A DNA stretch of 56,716 nt from contig ONGA01000014.1 of NCBI GenBank assembly GCA_900317285.1, forward strand, positions 1 to 56,716. Reading direction: 5' to 3'. Below the pieces are notes generated by a model. That model ran no database searches. It was given only the letters and a program-made list of their open reading frames with translations, and was not told the DNA's origin. Within the stretch, counting starts at the first letter, position 1. Each line of letters begins with the position of its first letter. The translations under genes and the position numbers were made by a program. The DNA comes from an uncultured Bacteroidales bacterium (lineage in GTDB: Bacteria; Bacteroidota; Bacteroidia; Bacteroidales; P3). Shown piece after piece: positions 42,495 to 51,167 of the stretch.

Positions 42495-43805
42495 ATGAAG
42501 CAACTCTGGCTTGAATTCAAGCAGCGTCCCCTGTGGCGCAAAACCGTCGACATCATAGTGGTATTCTTCGCTGCCGCAGGCGCCGCCATCATCGGCGCCT
42601 GGGGCCTCTACCAGCTCGGCGTCACCAACAACCACGGCGCCGTCGACAAAAACTACCGCTCCCTGATGTCCGTCTCCGAAATCGAAGACCTCCAGCACGC
42701 CAAACTCACACAAGAGCAAATCGACGCCGAATGGGCGCTGCGCTACGCACGCCTCGCCGCCCTTGCACGCCACTACCCCGTCAACGCGCGACTCATCCTC
42801 AACGCCGCCCAGCACAGCAACGACCCCCTCGTGGTCGACCGCATGATTGCCGCCGCCAAAATCTACATGGATGAGGACGAAAACGTCGACGCCCTGGCCG
42901 ACAAACTCTGCGGCATCCTCAAAGGTGTCAAGCAGAAGCAGAACGGCAACGTCATCCCCTGGATGGGAGGCGTGGAATGGCCTGCGCTCAAGCAAGCCAT
43001 CCTCCGCGACAGCGCACTCATCAACGAGGCCGGACGCCTCACCGGCGTCGAGCCCCGACTCATCGTCGGATGCCTCGTGGGTGAGCAGATTCGACTCTTC
43101 AACTCCAAGCGCGAGATGTTCAAGAAGTATCTCGGTCCCGTCAAGGTCCTCAGCGTCCAGAGCCAGTTCTCCTACGGCGTCAACGGCATCAAGGACTTCA
43201 CCGCCAAAGCCGTCGAGGAACACCTCAAGGATCCCACCTCCGAATTCTACATGGGCAAAGCCTACGAGCACCTCCTCGACTTCGAGACCGACGACCACAC
43301 CAACGAACGCTACAAGCGTCTCGTCGACTACCGCAACCACCTCTACTCCTACATCTACACCGGATGCATCCTCCACCAGACCATGCTCCAGTGGCGTCGC
43401 GCCGGCTACGACATCAGCGACCGTCCCGACGTCCTCTTCACTCTCTTCAACGTCGGTTTCTCCCAGTCGGTGCCCAAACCCAACCCCGTCCCTGGCGGCA
43501 GCCATGTCACCGTAGGCGACCGCGTCTACACCTTCGGGGCTCTCGGTTTCGACTTCTACTACAGCGGCGAAATGGCCGAAGCGTTCCCCTTCTGGCGCAA
43601 ACGCTTCAACCCCTCCCAAAAGGCCCTCACCTCCGAAGATGTCGCACGCATTCAGGACAATATGAGCGATTGCCGTCGTCCGGAACGCGGTCTCGAATAC
43701 AAGAAAGACAGCACCGCACAGCAGTCCTCCGCTCCCTCAGAAACTCCCGACCCCTACGGCATCAACCATGAGACCACCAGGCCCATGGAGCACACCGCAC
43801 AATAA
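42495..43805 (+). CDS. Membrane-anchored periplasmic protein, unknown (possible lysozyme-like domain)
   Basis: The 436-residue protein has one N-terminal membrane segment (IIVVFFAAAGAAIIGAWGLYQLG, about 20-42) and a large soluble part. Residues about 180-265 read RLTGVEPRLIVGCLVGEQIR then LSVQSQFSYGVNGIKDFTAKAVEEHL, with the spacing of a catalytic glutamate followed by a serine/glycine-rich loop as in lytic transglycosylases. This is an impression, not a confirmed match. A C-terminal proline/serine-rich tail lies outside the domain. It follows nhaD by 3 bp. The hairpin at 43820-43864 ends the unit. Function otherwise unknown. Confidence 0.65.
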   Translation: MKQLWLEFKQRPLWRKTVDIIVVFFAAAGAAIIGAWGLYQLGVTNNHGAVDKNYRSLMSVSEIEDLQHAKLTQEQIDAEWALRYARLAALARHYPVNARLILNAAQHSNDPLVVDRMIAAAKIYMDEDENVDALADKLCGILKGVKQKQNGNVIPWMGGVEWPALKQAILRDSALINEAGRLTGVEPRLIVGCLVGEQIRLFNSKREMFKKYLGPVKVLSVQSQFSYGVNGIKDFTAKAVEEHLKDPTSEFYMGKAYEHLLDFETDDHTNERYKRLVDYRNHLYSYIYTGCILHQTMLQWRRAGYDISDRPDVLFTLFNVGFSQSVPKPNPVPGGSHVTVGDRVYTFGALGFDFYYSGEMAEAFPFWRKRFNPSQKALTSEDVARIQDNMSDCRRPERGLEYKKDSTAQQSSAPSETPDPYGINHETTRPMEHTAQ

Positions 43806-43819
43806 GAGAAAAGTACATT

Positions 43820-43864
43820 AAATATAGCACTTTTTTGGCTCAATTCCAAAAAAGTGCTATATTT
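43820..43864. repeat. 19-bp perfect inverted repeat, terminator/operator overlapping a promoter
   Basis: AAATATAGCACTTTTTTGG (43820-43838) and its exact complement (43846-43864) are separated by a 7-base loop. The right arm contains most of the -7 box TATATTTG (43858-43865). The hairpin lies between the gene ending at 43805 and the lipoprotein gene starting at 43909. Confidence 0.85.
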
Positions 43865-43865
43865 G
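43833..43865 (+). promoter_or_regulatory. Promoter of the lipocalin-like gene (TTTTG-N20-TATATTTG)
   Basis: TTTTG at 43833-43837 and TATATTTG at 43858-43865 are 20 bases apart. Both lie in arms of the 19-bp inverted repeat. The start codon follows 43 bp later. Confidence 0.7.
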
Positions 43866-43908
43866 CATCTGTATACCAACCATTGCAAACATTTTAAAAC
43901 ATCAGAAA

Positions 43909-44673
43909 ATGAAAACATTACGCAAAATCATGGTGGCGATATTCTCCTTCGCCCTCATCGGGATGGCCGTCTCCTGCAACAAAGACGACGACAAAGACAA
44001 CAACGGCGGCAGCAATTCTCCGATTGTCGGCACTTGGAATGTCAGCGAGTTCATGGTCAATGGCCAAGACAGGTCTTCCTGGATTCCCGACAACTCACAG
44101 ATTGTCATCAACGCCAACGGCTCCGGCTCGTTCAAAATCGGTGGCCATGACTACTCCTTCTCCTGGACGCTCAATGGCAACGAACTCACCATCGACAACG
44201 GCAGCGGGAACATCAACTGCCACATCACCAACCAGTCGGCCAACGAAATCACCTTCACCAGCAGCAACATGTCCTTACCCGTCCTAGGACCAGTCTCTGG
44301 CGAAGTAACCATCACCATCACCCGCGATGCCAGCGTCAATGACCCCAACAACTACAGCGCACTTCTCCTCGGCACCTGGCGGGTCGACGGAATGACACAC
44401 AACGGCCAGGACATCTCCGCCTCGGAAATCCAGGGCACCATAACGCTGACTTTCTACGAAGGCGGTACCGGTGTAATCGACGAAAATGGAAACAGATCTA
44501 ATTTCCAGTGGGTCATCAACGGAACCTCCATCACTGTGACCGGAGACAGAGAAATGGTATTTACCATCAACAGCCTCACAGCCACCGAGTGCACCTTCTC
44601 AGGCACTAACATAGTAATGGGCCATCAACAAATGCAAGGCGAAATCACCATCCACATGGTGAAGAACGCTTGA
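43909..44673 (+). CDS. Lipocalin-like lipoprotein with two tandem domains
   Basis: The 254-residue lipoprotein has the signal ending AVSC (cysteine at residue 23) and an acidic linker (NKDDDKDNNGG). Two related beta domains follow, each opening with IVGTWNVSEFMVNGQD or LLGTWRVDGMTHNGQD and closing with a strand like EVTITI or EITIHM, which is the lipocalin_4/DUF4923-like pattern. It should sit in the outer membrane or on the surface and bind a small molecule, which is unknown. A terminator follows at 44694. Confidence 0.8.
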   Translation: MKTLRKIMVAIFSFALIGMAVSCNKDDDKDNNGGSNSPIVGTWNVSEFMVNGQDRSSWIPDNSQIVINANGSGSFKIGGHDYSFSWTLNGNELTIDNGSGNINCHITNQSANEITFTSSNMSLPVLGPVSGEVTITITRDASVNDPNNYSALLLGTWRVDGMTHNGQDISASEIQGTITLTFYEGGTGVIDENGNRSNFQWVINGTSITVTGDREMVFTINSLTATECTFSGTNIVMGHQQMQGEITIHMVKNA

Positions 44674-44693
44674 CGACTATTTTAACGCCAACA

Positions 44694-44730
44694 AGAAAAG
44701 AGGGTGACTCGCTAAGTCACCCTCTTTTCT
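44694..44730. terminator. Bidirectional terminator between convergent operons
   Basis: A perfect 16-bp stem (44694-44709 with 44715-44730, AGAAAAGAGGGTGACT) has a 5-base loop and ends in a T-rich tail. It separates the lipocalin-like gene from the GntR gene, which ends at 44751 on the opposite strand. Confidence 0.88.
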
Positions 44731-44750
44731 TTCATACTTCCGGATGCGCT

Positions 44751-45101
44751 TTATACAAGGTCGTCGAGCATCAGCTCATCGATGCCGATACCCAGCATTT
44801 TCATCCTCTGTTTAATGAGAGGTAATTCCTCCTCGAGGAACTCGCGGCGTTGCTCCGCGAGGATTTTCTTCCGTGCATCAGCAGCCACAAAGTAGCCCAC
44901 CCCTCGACGGTTGTAGATAATTTCTTCGCCTTGCAGGTACTCGAAGGTGCGCATGACGGTGTTGGGGTTCACACCCATCGACGTAGCCACGTCGCGCACC
45001 GACGGCATGCGCTCATCCTCGGCGGGATCGCCGCTGAGAATCTGCTCCATCAGCCGGTCGGCTATCTGCAGATATATCGGTTTTTGTTTCCTGAATTCCA
45101 T
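44751..45101 (-). CDS. GntR-family transcriptional regulator, YtrA type
   Basis: The 116-residue protein has the GntR winged helix (IYLQIADRLMEQILSGDPAEDERMPSVRDVATSMGVNPNTVMRTFEYLQGEEIIYNRRGVGYFV) and only a short helical tail, which is the YtrA subfamily that controls ABC transporters. ATG at 45101 (MEFRKQKPIY) is correct; the longer frame to 45284 overlaps the lipoprotein gene. It is the last gene of the operon whose promoter carries the palindrome at 51146-51163, so autoregulation is likely. It starts 13 bp after the lipoprotein gene. Confidence 0.93.
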   Translation of the reverse strand: MEFRKQKPIYLQIADRLMEQILSGDPAEDERMPSVRDVATSMGVNPNTVMRTFEYLQGEEIIYNRRGVGYFVAADARKKILAEQRREFLEEELPLIKQRMKMLGIGIDELMLDDLV

Positions 45102-45114
45102 AACATTCCTTTCT

Positions 45115-45885
45115 TTAAATCTTACCTTTGCAGCGGTTGAACTCGATGACTCGCATCTTGCGCCCTTGCGGGTCGGGAACGATGCGCATACCCATGTCAT
45201 CAAGCCACAGGCTGTCGGACTGCCACTGCCTGCTATCCATCTCGTAATACTCGGTCTTCGTGTCGGGGTCAACATTGGGGTCAAGGAGTATCGGCAAGTG
45301 GTGCATTAACTGCAAATTGAAGGCAATGTTTTCCACACTTTGGAAACTCTCTTCCGCCGACACCTCGCCATAACACGTCTGGACATGGAATGTGGTTTTC
45401 GCATCCTTTTCCTGGACAATCTTCTTTTTGGAAGCAAAGCGTTCGGGATTGTAGATTTCAAGGATACGCACGGGCTCATAGGTAGTATCGGCACGAAGAA
45501 GTCCACGCTCCATAAAGGCTTGCAACAAGGGAGCGTAGTCTCTCGGCTGCGTGGTGTCGCGGTCGACAATCAAGTAAGCATAACCTGGCAGGAAAGCCTG
45601 CTTTTCATTGTCATATTTATACAGGGTCATTGAGTCTTTCGGCAAAGAATTATTGGCCAAAAGAGAGGCAATCTCCGGCACCGTGCCAGACCACACCATT
45701 GTGTCAAGATTCCCGAACTCTTTGGCGGCATGTCCGTGTTCTATCACGCCGTCCACATCCATGTCCCACGACACCATGCGCATCGTGTAGCGGTCGGTCT
45801 CGAAGGTCTCGTCGATACCACGGTTGAAATAGCAACCGCAAAACATCATTCCTGCCGCAAGGGCTATAAAAACAGTCTTTTTCAT
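45115..45885 (-). CDS. Lipoprotein of the GntR/ABC operon
   Basis: The 256-residue protein has a lipoprotein signal ending MFCGC. The mature part has no recognised family, with charged and tyrosine-rich stretches. Its position between the membrane components and GntR suggests it works with the transporter at the periplasmic face, for instance as a ligand-binding or sensor part. It starts 31 bp after the membrane gene at 45917. Lower C-bias than the flanking essential genes. Confidence 0.75.
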   Translation of the reverse strand: MKKTVFIALAAGMMFCGCYFNRGIDETFETDRYTMRMVSWDMDVDGVIEHGHAAKEFGNLDTMVWSGTVPEIASLLANNSLPKDSMTLYKYDNEKQAFLPGYAYLIVDRDTTQPRDYAPLLQAFMERGLLRADTTYEPVRILEIYNPERFASKKKIVQEKDAKTTFHVQTCYGEVSAEESFQSVENIAFNLQLMHHLPILLDPNVDPDTKTEYYEMDSRQWQSDSLWLDDMGMRIVPDPQGRKMRVIEFNRCKGKI

Positions 45886-45916
45886 TTGTCTTAACTACTT
45901 AACTTCTTAACTACTA

Positions 45917-46735
45917 TTAGTACGGCATCTTTTTCAGTCTGCGCCAGGTCATCCATGTGAAGAGGACAAAGATTACGGTGTTGAACACAACAATAATACC
46001 CATCAACCAATTCATGATGCGCTGGGGAGTCCAAAGGTAGAATGTGTCGTACACCCACTCCATGAAATCGGGATTCTTGACAAGTGACACACCGATGGGA
46101 ATGGCAATGACTGAGAGAACAAATTCCAGCAGGTAGAGAACAAGGAAGGTGCTGAGCACTTTATGTTTCTTGAAGAGTGTGGCGGCAAAGAGGAAGATGG
46201 CCGGCGTGGCAAGGAGGTCCGTATAGATGGAGGCGGTGAGCAGCAAGCTGTGGAAGCCGGGCATCATGTCGTTATTCATCGGAATAGTAGTGAACAGCGG
46301 AAAACCGACATCACCCTGCCAGAGCCACTGATGGTAAGAGCCAGTAGGCATCAGGCGCAGGATGATGTCGAGCACCATGCTGCCCAGATAGGTCACCACG
46401 GGGGCCACGATGAAAGTAAAGAGCAGCATGCTGAGGAATTTCTCCAGCTTGGAGGCAGGCAGCATGGCATAGTAGATGCCCTCGTTGCGAAGATTCATGG
46501 TGCGGTAGAGGCGCGACGGAAGCATAAGAGCAGCAAAAGAGGAGAAAAGCATTATCATCACCACGCGGATATTGGGTTCAATGATGGTGGTGCGGTCAAT
46601 AACCAATGCCAGCAGCCACACGGCAAAAGGCAGCGACGCCAGCACAATCATCGTCGTGCCGAAGGTCGGCCATAGATTGCAGAAGTCTTTCTTGACGACT
46701 TTGCAGAAACGATTCCATTCAAACTTGTTATTCAT
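45917..46735 (-). CDS. ABC transporter membrane protein, first of a related pair
   Basis: The 272-residue protein has six or so hydrophobic segments. It opens MNNKFEWNRFCKVVKKDFCNLWP, matching the start of the other membrane protein (MNNSFDIHRFGKLLRHDVKRF), and both carry YYAMLPASKLEKFLSMLL-type (F/Y-AMLPASK) and NxxLD segments. They are therefore paralogues and would pair with the ATPase at 47496. The start at 46735 is chosen because it matches the paralogue and clears the preceding gene; a frame to 46780 exists. Substrate unknown. Confidence 0.8.
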   Translation of the reverse strand: MNNKFEWNRFCKVVKKDFCNLWPTFGTTMIVLASLPFAVWLLALVIDRTTIIEPNIRVVMIMLFSSFAALMLPSRLYRTMNLRNEGIYYAMLPASKLEKFLSMLLFTFIVAPVVTYLGSMVLDIILRLMPTGSYHQWLWQGDVGFPLFTTIPMNNDMMPGFHSLLLTASIYTDLLATPAIFLFAATLFKKHKVLSTFLVLYLLEFVLSVIAIPIGVSLVKNPDFMEWVYDTFYLWTPQRIMNWLMGIIVVFNTVIFVLFTWMTWRRLKKMPY

Positions 46736-46749
46736 TGTATTTAGTTTTT

Positions 46750-47487
46750 TTAGTAACTCATTTTTTTCATCTTGTTCCATCCGAGGAATCCCATAAGGAC
46801 GGTCAGCAGGACCTGAGCAACAAATATGGCCCAGAGGATGGCTTCACTTTCCAATTCATTGAATAGTATATAACCGAAGAATTCGCCTACAAACATCCAT
46901 GCCCAAACTAGGAAACACATCAGCCTGCGACAGTATTTGTCACGTATGGCGTTGGCATAGATGTTTCCCAAGGTGGGTCCCACAAAGGCCGCCACGCAGT
47001 TGCACAGCAACGGGAGGTTAAGCTCTTGCCACATGGCGGATTGCCACATGTATTTGTGGTAGAAGGGCATGTGTACCGCAGTGAGCAGGGTGTCTAAAGC
47101 CACGTTGCCAACTATCATCACAAACGGCGCCAGAACCAGCGAAAGCAATGCAATCGAGAGGTATTTCTCGCACTTGCTGGCAGGCAGCATGGCGAAGTAG
47201 ATATCGCCACGCTTTTGCTTGCGGGCCACGCCAGCATAAAACTGCAAGGGTATCTGCGAAGCCAGGAAGAGCGACATGCAGCCAGCCATTACTACGCGGT
47301 AACCGGCACCTTCACTATGTCCGGTCAGACCCTGAAACAACATCATCAGTGGCACAAACAGCAGCATGCACGCCATTTCTGCACCCAAGCCGCTGTCTGC
47401 ACCCAAGCCGCTGTAGCTCGGCGCAAAACGCTTCACGTCATGTCTCAGCAGCTTACCGAAACGATGTATGTCAAATGAGTTATTCAT
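46750..47487 (-). CDS. ABC transporter membrane protein, second of a related pair
   Basis: The 245-residue protein has about six hydrophobic segments and shares the N-terminal MNNxF..RFGKLL pattern, the YFAMLPASKCEKYLSIALL segment and GNVALDTLL with its neighbour at 45917. Such permease pairs are found with YtrA-type GntR regulators. It begins 8 bp after the ATPase gene and ends 14 bp before the first paralogue's start. A heteromeric exporter of peptides or antibiotics is possible but not shown. Confidence 0.8.
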   Translation of the reverse strand: MNNSFDIHRFGKLLRHDVKRFAPSYSGLGADSGLGAEMACMLLFVPLMMLFQGLTGHSEGAGYRVVMAGCMSLFLASQIPLQFYAGVARKQKRGDIYFAMLPASKCEKYLSIALLSLVLAPFVMIVGNVALDTLLTAVHMPFYHKYMWQSAMWQELNLPLLCNCVAAFVGPTLGNIYANAIRDKYCRRLMCFLVWAWMFVGEFFGYILFNELESEAILWAIFVAQVLLTVLMGFLGWNKMKKMSY

Positions 47488-47495
47488 TTTCTTGA

Positions 47496-48323
47496 CTACT
47501 TGAACAGTTCTTTAAAAATATTCTTGTTACGCAGCACAGCATTGAAAAGCGCCTCGATGTTGAGTTGGCTTTCCTCACCTGTGTTGTTGGGAATAACGTT
47601 GAGATAGCCACCGGGCTGCATCTCGCTATAGAGGGCATCCTGGCGTTTCTCGCCGCCGTATTCAAAGAAGAGTTTTTCTTGAATGCGTTGCACACTGGCG
47701 TCTAGCAGCACGGCGTTGTTCGAGAGAATGACGATGGGATCGATGAGGTTTTCCACATCTTTCACCTGATGGGTGGAAATGATGATGGTGTTCCTGTCCT
47801 CAAGGCGGCGGCTGAGGATTTGGCGGAACTGCGCCTTGCTGGGTATATCAAGTCCATTGGTAGGCTCGTCAAAAAGCACATAGTCGGTGCCCAGCGAGAG
47901 ACTGGCTGCGATGAGGCTCTTCTTCTGCTGACCGAAGCTCATCTCCTTGAACTTGCGGTTGGGTTCCACCTCCAGCTCATCCATCAGGTGCAGGAATGTG
48001 CCCTGAGCAAAGCCGGGATAGAACGACGCCAACTCGTCGATATACTGCTGCGGGGTGCGACCGTCGGGCAGGCTCACCTCGTCGGGCAGAAAAACGATGC
48101 GCTGCAGCATCTCGGGCAAGCGATCCTGGCTGGTGAGGCCGTCCACAGTGCAGCTGCCCTCGGTGGGACGCAGCAGACCACAAATGAGTTTCAACAAGGT
48201 AGTCTTACCCACCCCGTTCTCTCCGAGCAGACCGTAGATACTGCCCTGGGGGAACGAAAGATTGATGTTTGAGAAGACCGGTGTCTTCTTGTAACTGAAG
48301 TTAAGATTGCGAATCTCTATCAT
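47496..48323 (-). CDS. ABC transporter ATP-binding protein
   Basis: The 275-residue ATPase has Walker A GENGVGKTT near residue 35, the signature MSFGQQKK, Walker B YVLFDEPTNGLD and the switch histidine in STHQVKDVE. The C-terminal about 60 residues are an extension found in exporter ATPases of the YtrB/BcrA kind. It would power the two membrane proteins encoded downstream. It follows ybjQ by 12 bp. Confidence 0.93.
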   Translation of the reverse strand: MIEIRNLNFSYKKTPVFSNINLSFPQGSIYGLLGENGVGKTTLLKLICGLLRPTEGSCTVDGLTSQDRLPEMLQRIVFLPDEVSLPDGRTPQQYIDELASFYPGFAQGTFLHLMDELEVEPNRKFKEMSFGQQKKSLIAASLSLGTDYVLFDEPTNGLDIPSKAQFRQILSRRLEDRNTIIISTHQVKDVENLIDPIVILSNNAVLLDASVQRIQEKLFFEYGGEKRQDALYSEMQPGGYLNVIPNNTGEESQLNIEALFNAVLRNKNIFKELFK

Positions 48324-48335
48324 AATATTATCTCC

Positions 48336-48650
48336 TTATCTTTTGTATTTCACTGCGGTTCCGAACACCAGCACCTCGGCAGCCTGAGCCATGATGCTGT
48401 TGGTGGTGTAGCGCACACCGATGATGGCATCGGCATCCATCTTCACAGCCTGATCCACCATGCGCTGGGTAGCTTTCTCGCGGGCTTTCTCCATCATGCC
48501 AGTGTAGCTTTTCAGTTCACCGCCCACTATACTCTTCAGACCTTGTCCAAAGTCGCTGAACATGTTTTTGCTCTGGATGGTACTGCCAGTGACAATACCC
48601 AGTTCCTCATAATTGACTCCCTGCAGAGTCTCTACTGTTACAATTTTCAT
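48336..48650 (-). CDS. YbjQ/UPF0145 (DUF74) heavy-metal-binding-domain protein
   Basis: The 104-residue protein follows the YbjQ pattern: VNYEELGIVTGSTIQSKNMFSDFGQGLKSIVGGELKSYTGMMEKAREKATQRMVDQA, then DADAIIGVRYTTN. These proteins form pentameric beta rings; the function is uncertain, although metal binding has been suggested. Its place between the outer-membrane receptor and the ATPase puts it in the same operon (gaps of 40 and 12 bp). Confidence 0.93.
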   Translation of the reverse strand: MKIVTVETLQGVNYEELGIVTGSTIQSKNMFSDFGQGLKSIVGGELKSYTGMMEKAREKATQRMVDQAVKMDADAIIGVRYTTNSIMAQAAEVLVFGTAVKYKR

Positions 48651-48690
48651 AATCTATTATTATTTTTTTATTAATTATCTCTTATTTAAC

Positions 48691-51108
48691 TTACATCTGC
48701 GGAACGTTGTCCGTAGCACCCTGACGAGCCTTGCTCTCCAACTCCATCTTGCCGATGCGCCAGGTGAGACCGACACTGACGAAGCGAGAGTCGAAGCGGT
48801 TGCTACCAGTGGTCTGGTAGGCTGGAGCCGTGGTGATGCTGCCATATTCGGCCATTCCGAAGATGTCGTTGACCGTGAGGTTGACACTCAACTGGCGGTC
48901 AAAGAAGTCGGCACTGGCGCCGAAGTCCACTCCCTTGTTGGCATTGGTCAGGCTGTAGAGGCCCAGACGCGGCGAGGTGTAGTGGGCGTTGGCAAAGAGT
49001 TCGAGCCAACCACCCACCTTGGTCCACAGGTTGAGGCGGGCACTCCAGCTCCACTTGTTATCCTTGTAGCCGTCATAGTTATAGGCATAGTTGAATACCG
49101 AAGCGTTGAAGCGGATGTTGAAGAAGCCGCTGGGGCGGTACATGATGTTGGCCTCGATGCCCTCGGTGTGGCTGGATCCGATATTGACGGGCATCGAGTA
49201 GTTGACCATGTAAGGGAAGTAGGGGTCCGTGTTGTCGGTGAGGACAGTCGTGCCCTCCTCATTGGTATTGGCGCGGAAGTAGGCGTTGAGGCCGATGTTA
49301 CCGAAGCCCATGATGTATTTGTTATAGGCAGCTTCCAGGTTATGGGTGTAGCACATCAGCAGGTTGGGGTTGCCGGTACGATAGGAGTATTCGTCGTAGA
49401 TGCGGAAGTCAGTATGTTCAAGCAGGTTGTCGTTGGCGGCAAAACGGCGGGTGTAGCTCAAGCTATAGCTCTCGAAACTCTGGGTCTGATAGCTCAGGTG
49501 GATGCTGGGCACCAGGCCGGGGAACGTGGTATCCTTGCTTTGTTTGTCGTCCAGCCCGCAGTGCTCCACCTCACCATGAATAAATTTATCCTCAAAACGC
49601 AAACCGACTTTAGCGGTAAAGCCGCCCCAACGTTTCTGCGCCGTGACATAGGCGGCCGTCGAGAGGTACTTGCCCTTAGCCTCGGTGGAGCGGTAGCCCA
49701 TGTTGCTCCAGTCTCCCGAAGGAAGCAGACTGTCGAGAGTCTCGGTGTCGTGGTTGCCGCCAAAACCCAGTTCAGCACCGGCCTCAATCTCAAAGTTATT
49801 CTTCAGAGGGTGGGTGTAGTTCACCTCAAAACTGCCTTCGGGATGGAACATGTCGGCGTCGCTATGGCGGCGGAAGTCGGTGCCGGTGGCGTAGTCGCGC
49901 CAGTTGTCGGAATAACCAAAGTTGCGATAGAAGAATCCACTGAAGCTGGCGCTCAGTTTGCGGCCCGTGGTGTCGAAACGCTTCTCATACCAGGCACCGG
50001 CATAACCACCATAGGTAGTTCCATGATTCTTGACAGTGTCAAGGTAGCTTAAATTGCGCAGCGTGGGTTTATATTCATAATATTGATAGTCATTGTAGAA
50101 CGAATTGCGGTCAGAATAGGGCCAGCCTCCCAGCCACGCTGTGAGGCTGCTCGTGCTGTCGATGTTCCAGTTCATGTTAACCCCCATGTAACCACCCCAG
50201 TAGGGCATCTTGGTCTTGGTGTCAAATTTCTGATAGCGACTGGTGTCACCATTGGCATCGAAGAGGGTGCTGGTGCCGTCACTGTAGCTGTTGTGGTTGC
50301 CATAGTTGCCGGTAAGGTAGAAGTTGAAGTCCACCTTCTCGTTGGACCACACATAGCTCACCCATGGCGAGATGGCTGGCGTGGTGGTAGCGCGCAGACC
50401 CACGCAGAGCAGTTCGTTGCGCGTAATCTTCTGATTGGTTACAATATTAATGACACCTCCACCGGTTGAGTAGCGTGCCGAAGGGTTGGTGATGACCTCG
50501 ATGCGCTCGATGGCGTTGGCGGGCAACTGCTTGATATACTGCTTCAGCGCCTCCTCGTTCATGTGCGAGGGACGGTCGTTGATCCAAATCTCAACGCTCG
50601 ACACACCACGCAGCGTGATGTTGCCCTCGGCATCCACTTCCACGCCCGGGGCGTTCTGCAGGGCGTCGCTTGCTGTGCCCGTCTGGATACTCGGGTCCTC
50701 TTTGGTGTTGTACATGTTTTTCTCGCCGTCCATGGCGTAAAGTGGCTTTTCGGCAGTAACCTGCACCGTCTCCAGCAGCGTGCCGCCTTTGAGCTTTATC
50801 TCTATGCCATCTATCTTATCTTTAACATCTATCCTCTCCACATAGCTCTCATAGCCCACGCAGGAGGCCTGCAGCAGATACTGCCCGGGAGTCACATCCT
50901 TGATTTCGAACGCGCCGTTGAAATCGCTCGCGGCGCCACGCACGAACACCGTATCGGTGGGGCGCATCAGTCCAACATTCACAAAAGGCATCGCCTCGCC
51001 ACTCTTGGCGTCGCGAACGGTCCCCTTGACGGTGTGTTTTTGTGCTTGTACAGGTAATCCGAGGGCTATCGCCGCCAGGATTGTCAGGATGAGTTTTTTG
51101 CTTATCAT
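48691..51108 (-). CDS. TonB-dependent-type outer-membrane beta-barrel receptor
   Basis: The 805-residue protein has a signal peptide (LAAIALGLPVQAQ), a CarboxypepD_reg domain (HTVKGTVRDAKSGEAMPFVNVGLM), a plug (SDALQNAPGVEVDAEGNITLRGVSSVEIWIND and NPSARYSTGGGVINI) and a long barrel of the outer-membrane beta-barrel family 3 kind. The C-terminus is not a classic terminal aromatic. It heads the operon of YbjQ, ABC ATPase, two membrane proteins, lipoprotein and GntR. The promoter and palindrome at 51146-51199 lie just upstream. Ligand is unknown. Confidence 0.92.
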   Translation of the reverse strand: MISKKLILTILAAIALGLPVQAQKHTVKGTVRDAKSGEAMPFVNVGLMRPTDTVFVRGAASDFNGAFEIKDVTPGQYLLQASCVGYESYVERIDVKDKIDGIEIKLKGGTLLETVQVTAEKPLYAMDGEKNMYNTKEDPSIQTGTASDALQNAPGVEVDAEGNITLRGVSSVEIWINDRPSHMNEEALKQYIKQLPANAIERIEVITNPSARYSTGGGVINIVTNQKITRNELLCVGLRATTTPAISPWVSYVWSNEKVDFNFYLTGNYGNHNSYSDGTSTLFDANGDTSRYQKFDTKTKMPYWGGYMGVNMNWNIDSTSSLTAWLGGWPYSDRNSFYNDYQYYEYKPTLRNLSYLDTVKNHGTTYGGYAGAWYEKRFDTTGRKLSASFSGFFYRNFGYSDNWRDYATGTDFRRHSDADMFHPEGSFEVNYTHPLKNNFEIEAGAELGFGGNHDTETLDSLLPSGDWSNMGYRSTEAKGKYLSTAAYVTAQKRWGGFTAKVGLRFEDKFIHGEVEHCGLDDKQSKDTTFPGLVPSIHLSYQTQSFESYSLSYTRRFAANDNLLEHTDFRIYDEYSYRTGNPNLLMCYTHNLEAAYNKYIMGFGNIGLNAYFRANTNEEGTTVLTDNTDPYFPYMVNYSMPVNIGSSHTEGIEANIMYRPSGFFNIRFNASVFNYAYNYDGYKDNKWSWSARLNLWTKVGGWLELFANAHYTSPRLGLYSLTNANKGVDFGASADFFDRQLSVNLTVNDIFGMAEYGSITTAPAYQTTGSNRFDSRFVSVGLTWRIGKMELESKARQGATDNVPQM

Positions 51109-51145
51109 ATTGTTTATCTTTTAGTTATATTCACTTCGTTCATCT

Positions 51146-51163
51146 GTATTAGTTAACTAATAC
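51146..51163. promoter_or_regulatory. 18-bp palindromic operator, predicted GntR site
   Basis: GTATTAGTTAACTAATAC is a perfect palindrome. It lies at +1 to about +17 of the predicted transcript from the promoter at 51168-51199, where a bound repressor would block initiation. GT...AC-ended palindromes are typical of GntR sites. Confidence 0.75.
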
Positions 51164-51167
51164 ACTG

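Noticed and set aside
39135-43619. Minus-strand open frame of 1494 codons across yidC, nhaD and the next gene
   Set aside because: It is antisense to three well-supported genes that happen to be in the same register. Coding strands here avoid TTA, CTA and TCA codons, which removes antisense stops. The translation is low-complexity (V, E, D, G rich) with no domain.
45102-45284. N-terminal extension of the GntR frame
   Set aside because: It overlaps the lipoprotein gene, and the extension has no domain; the GntR family starts at MEFRKQKP (45101).
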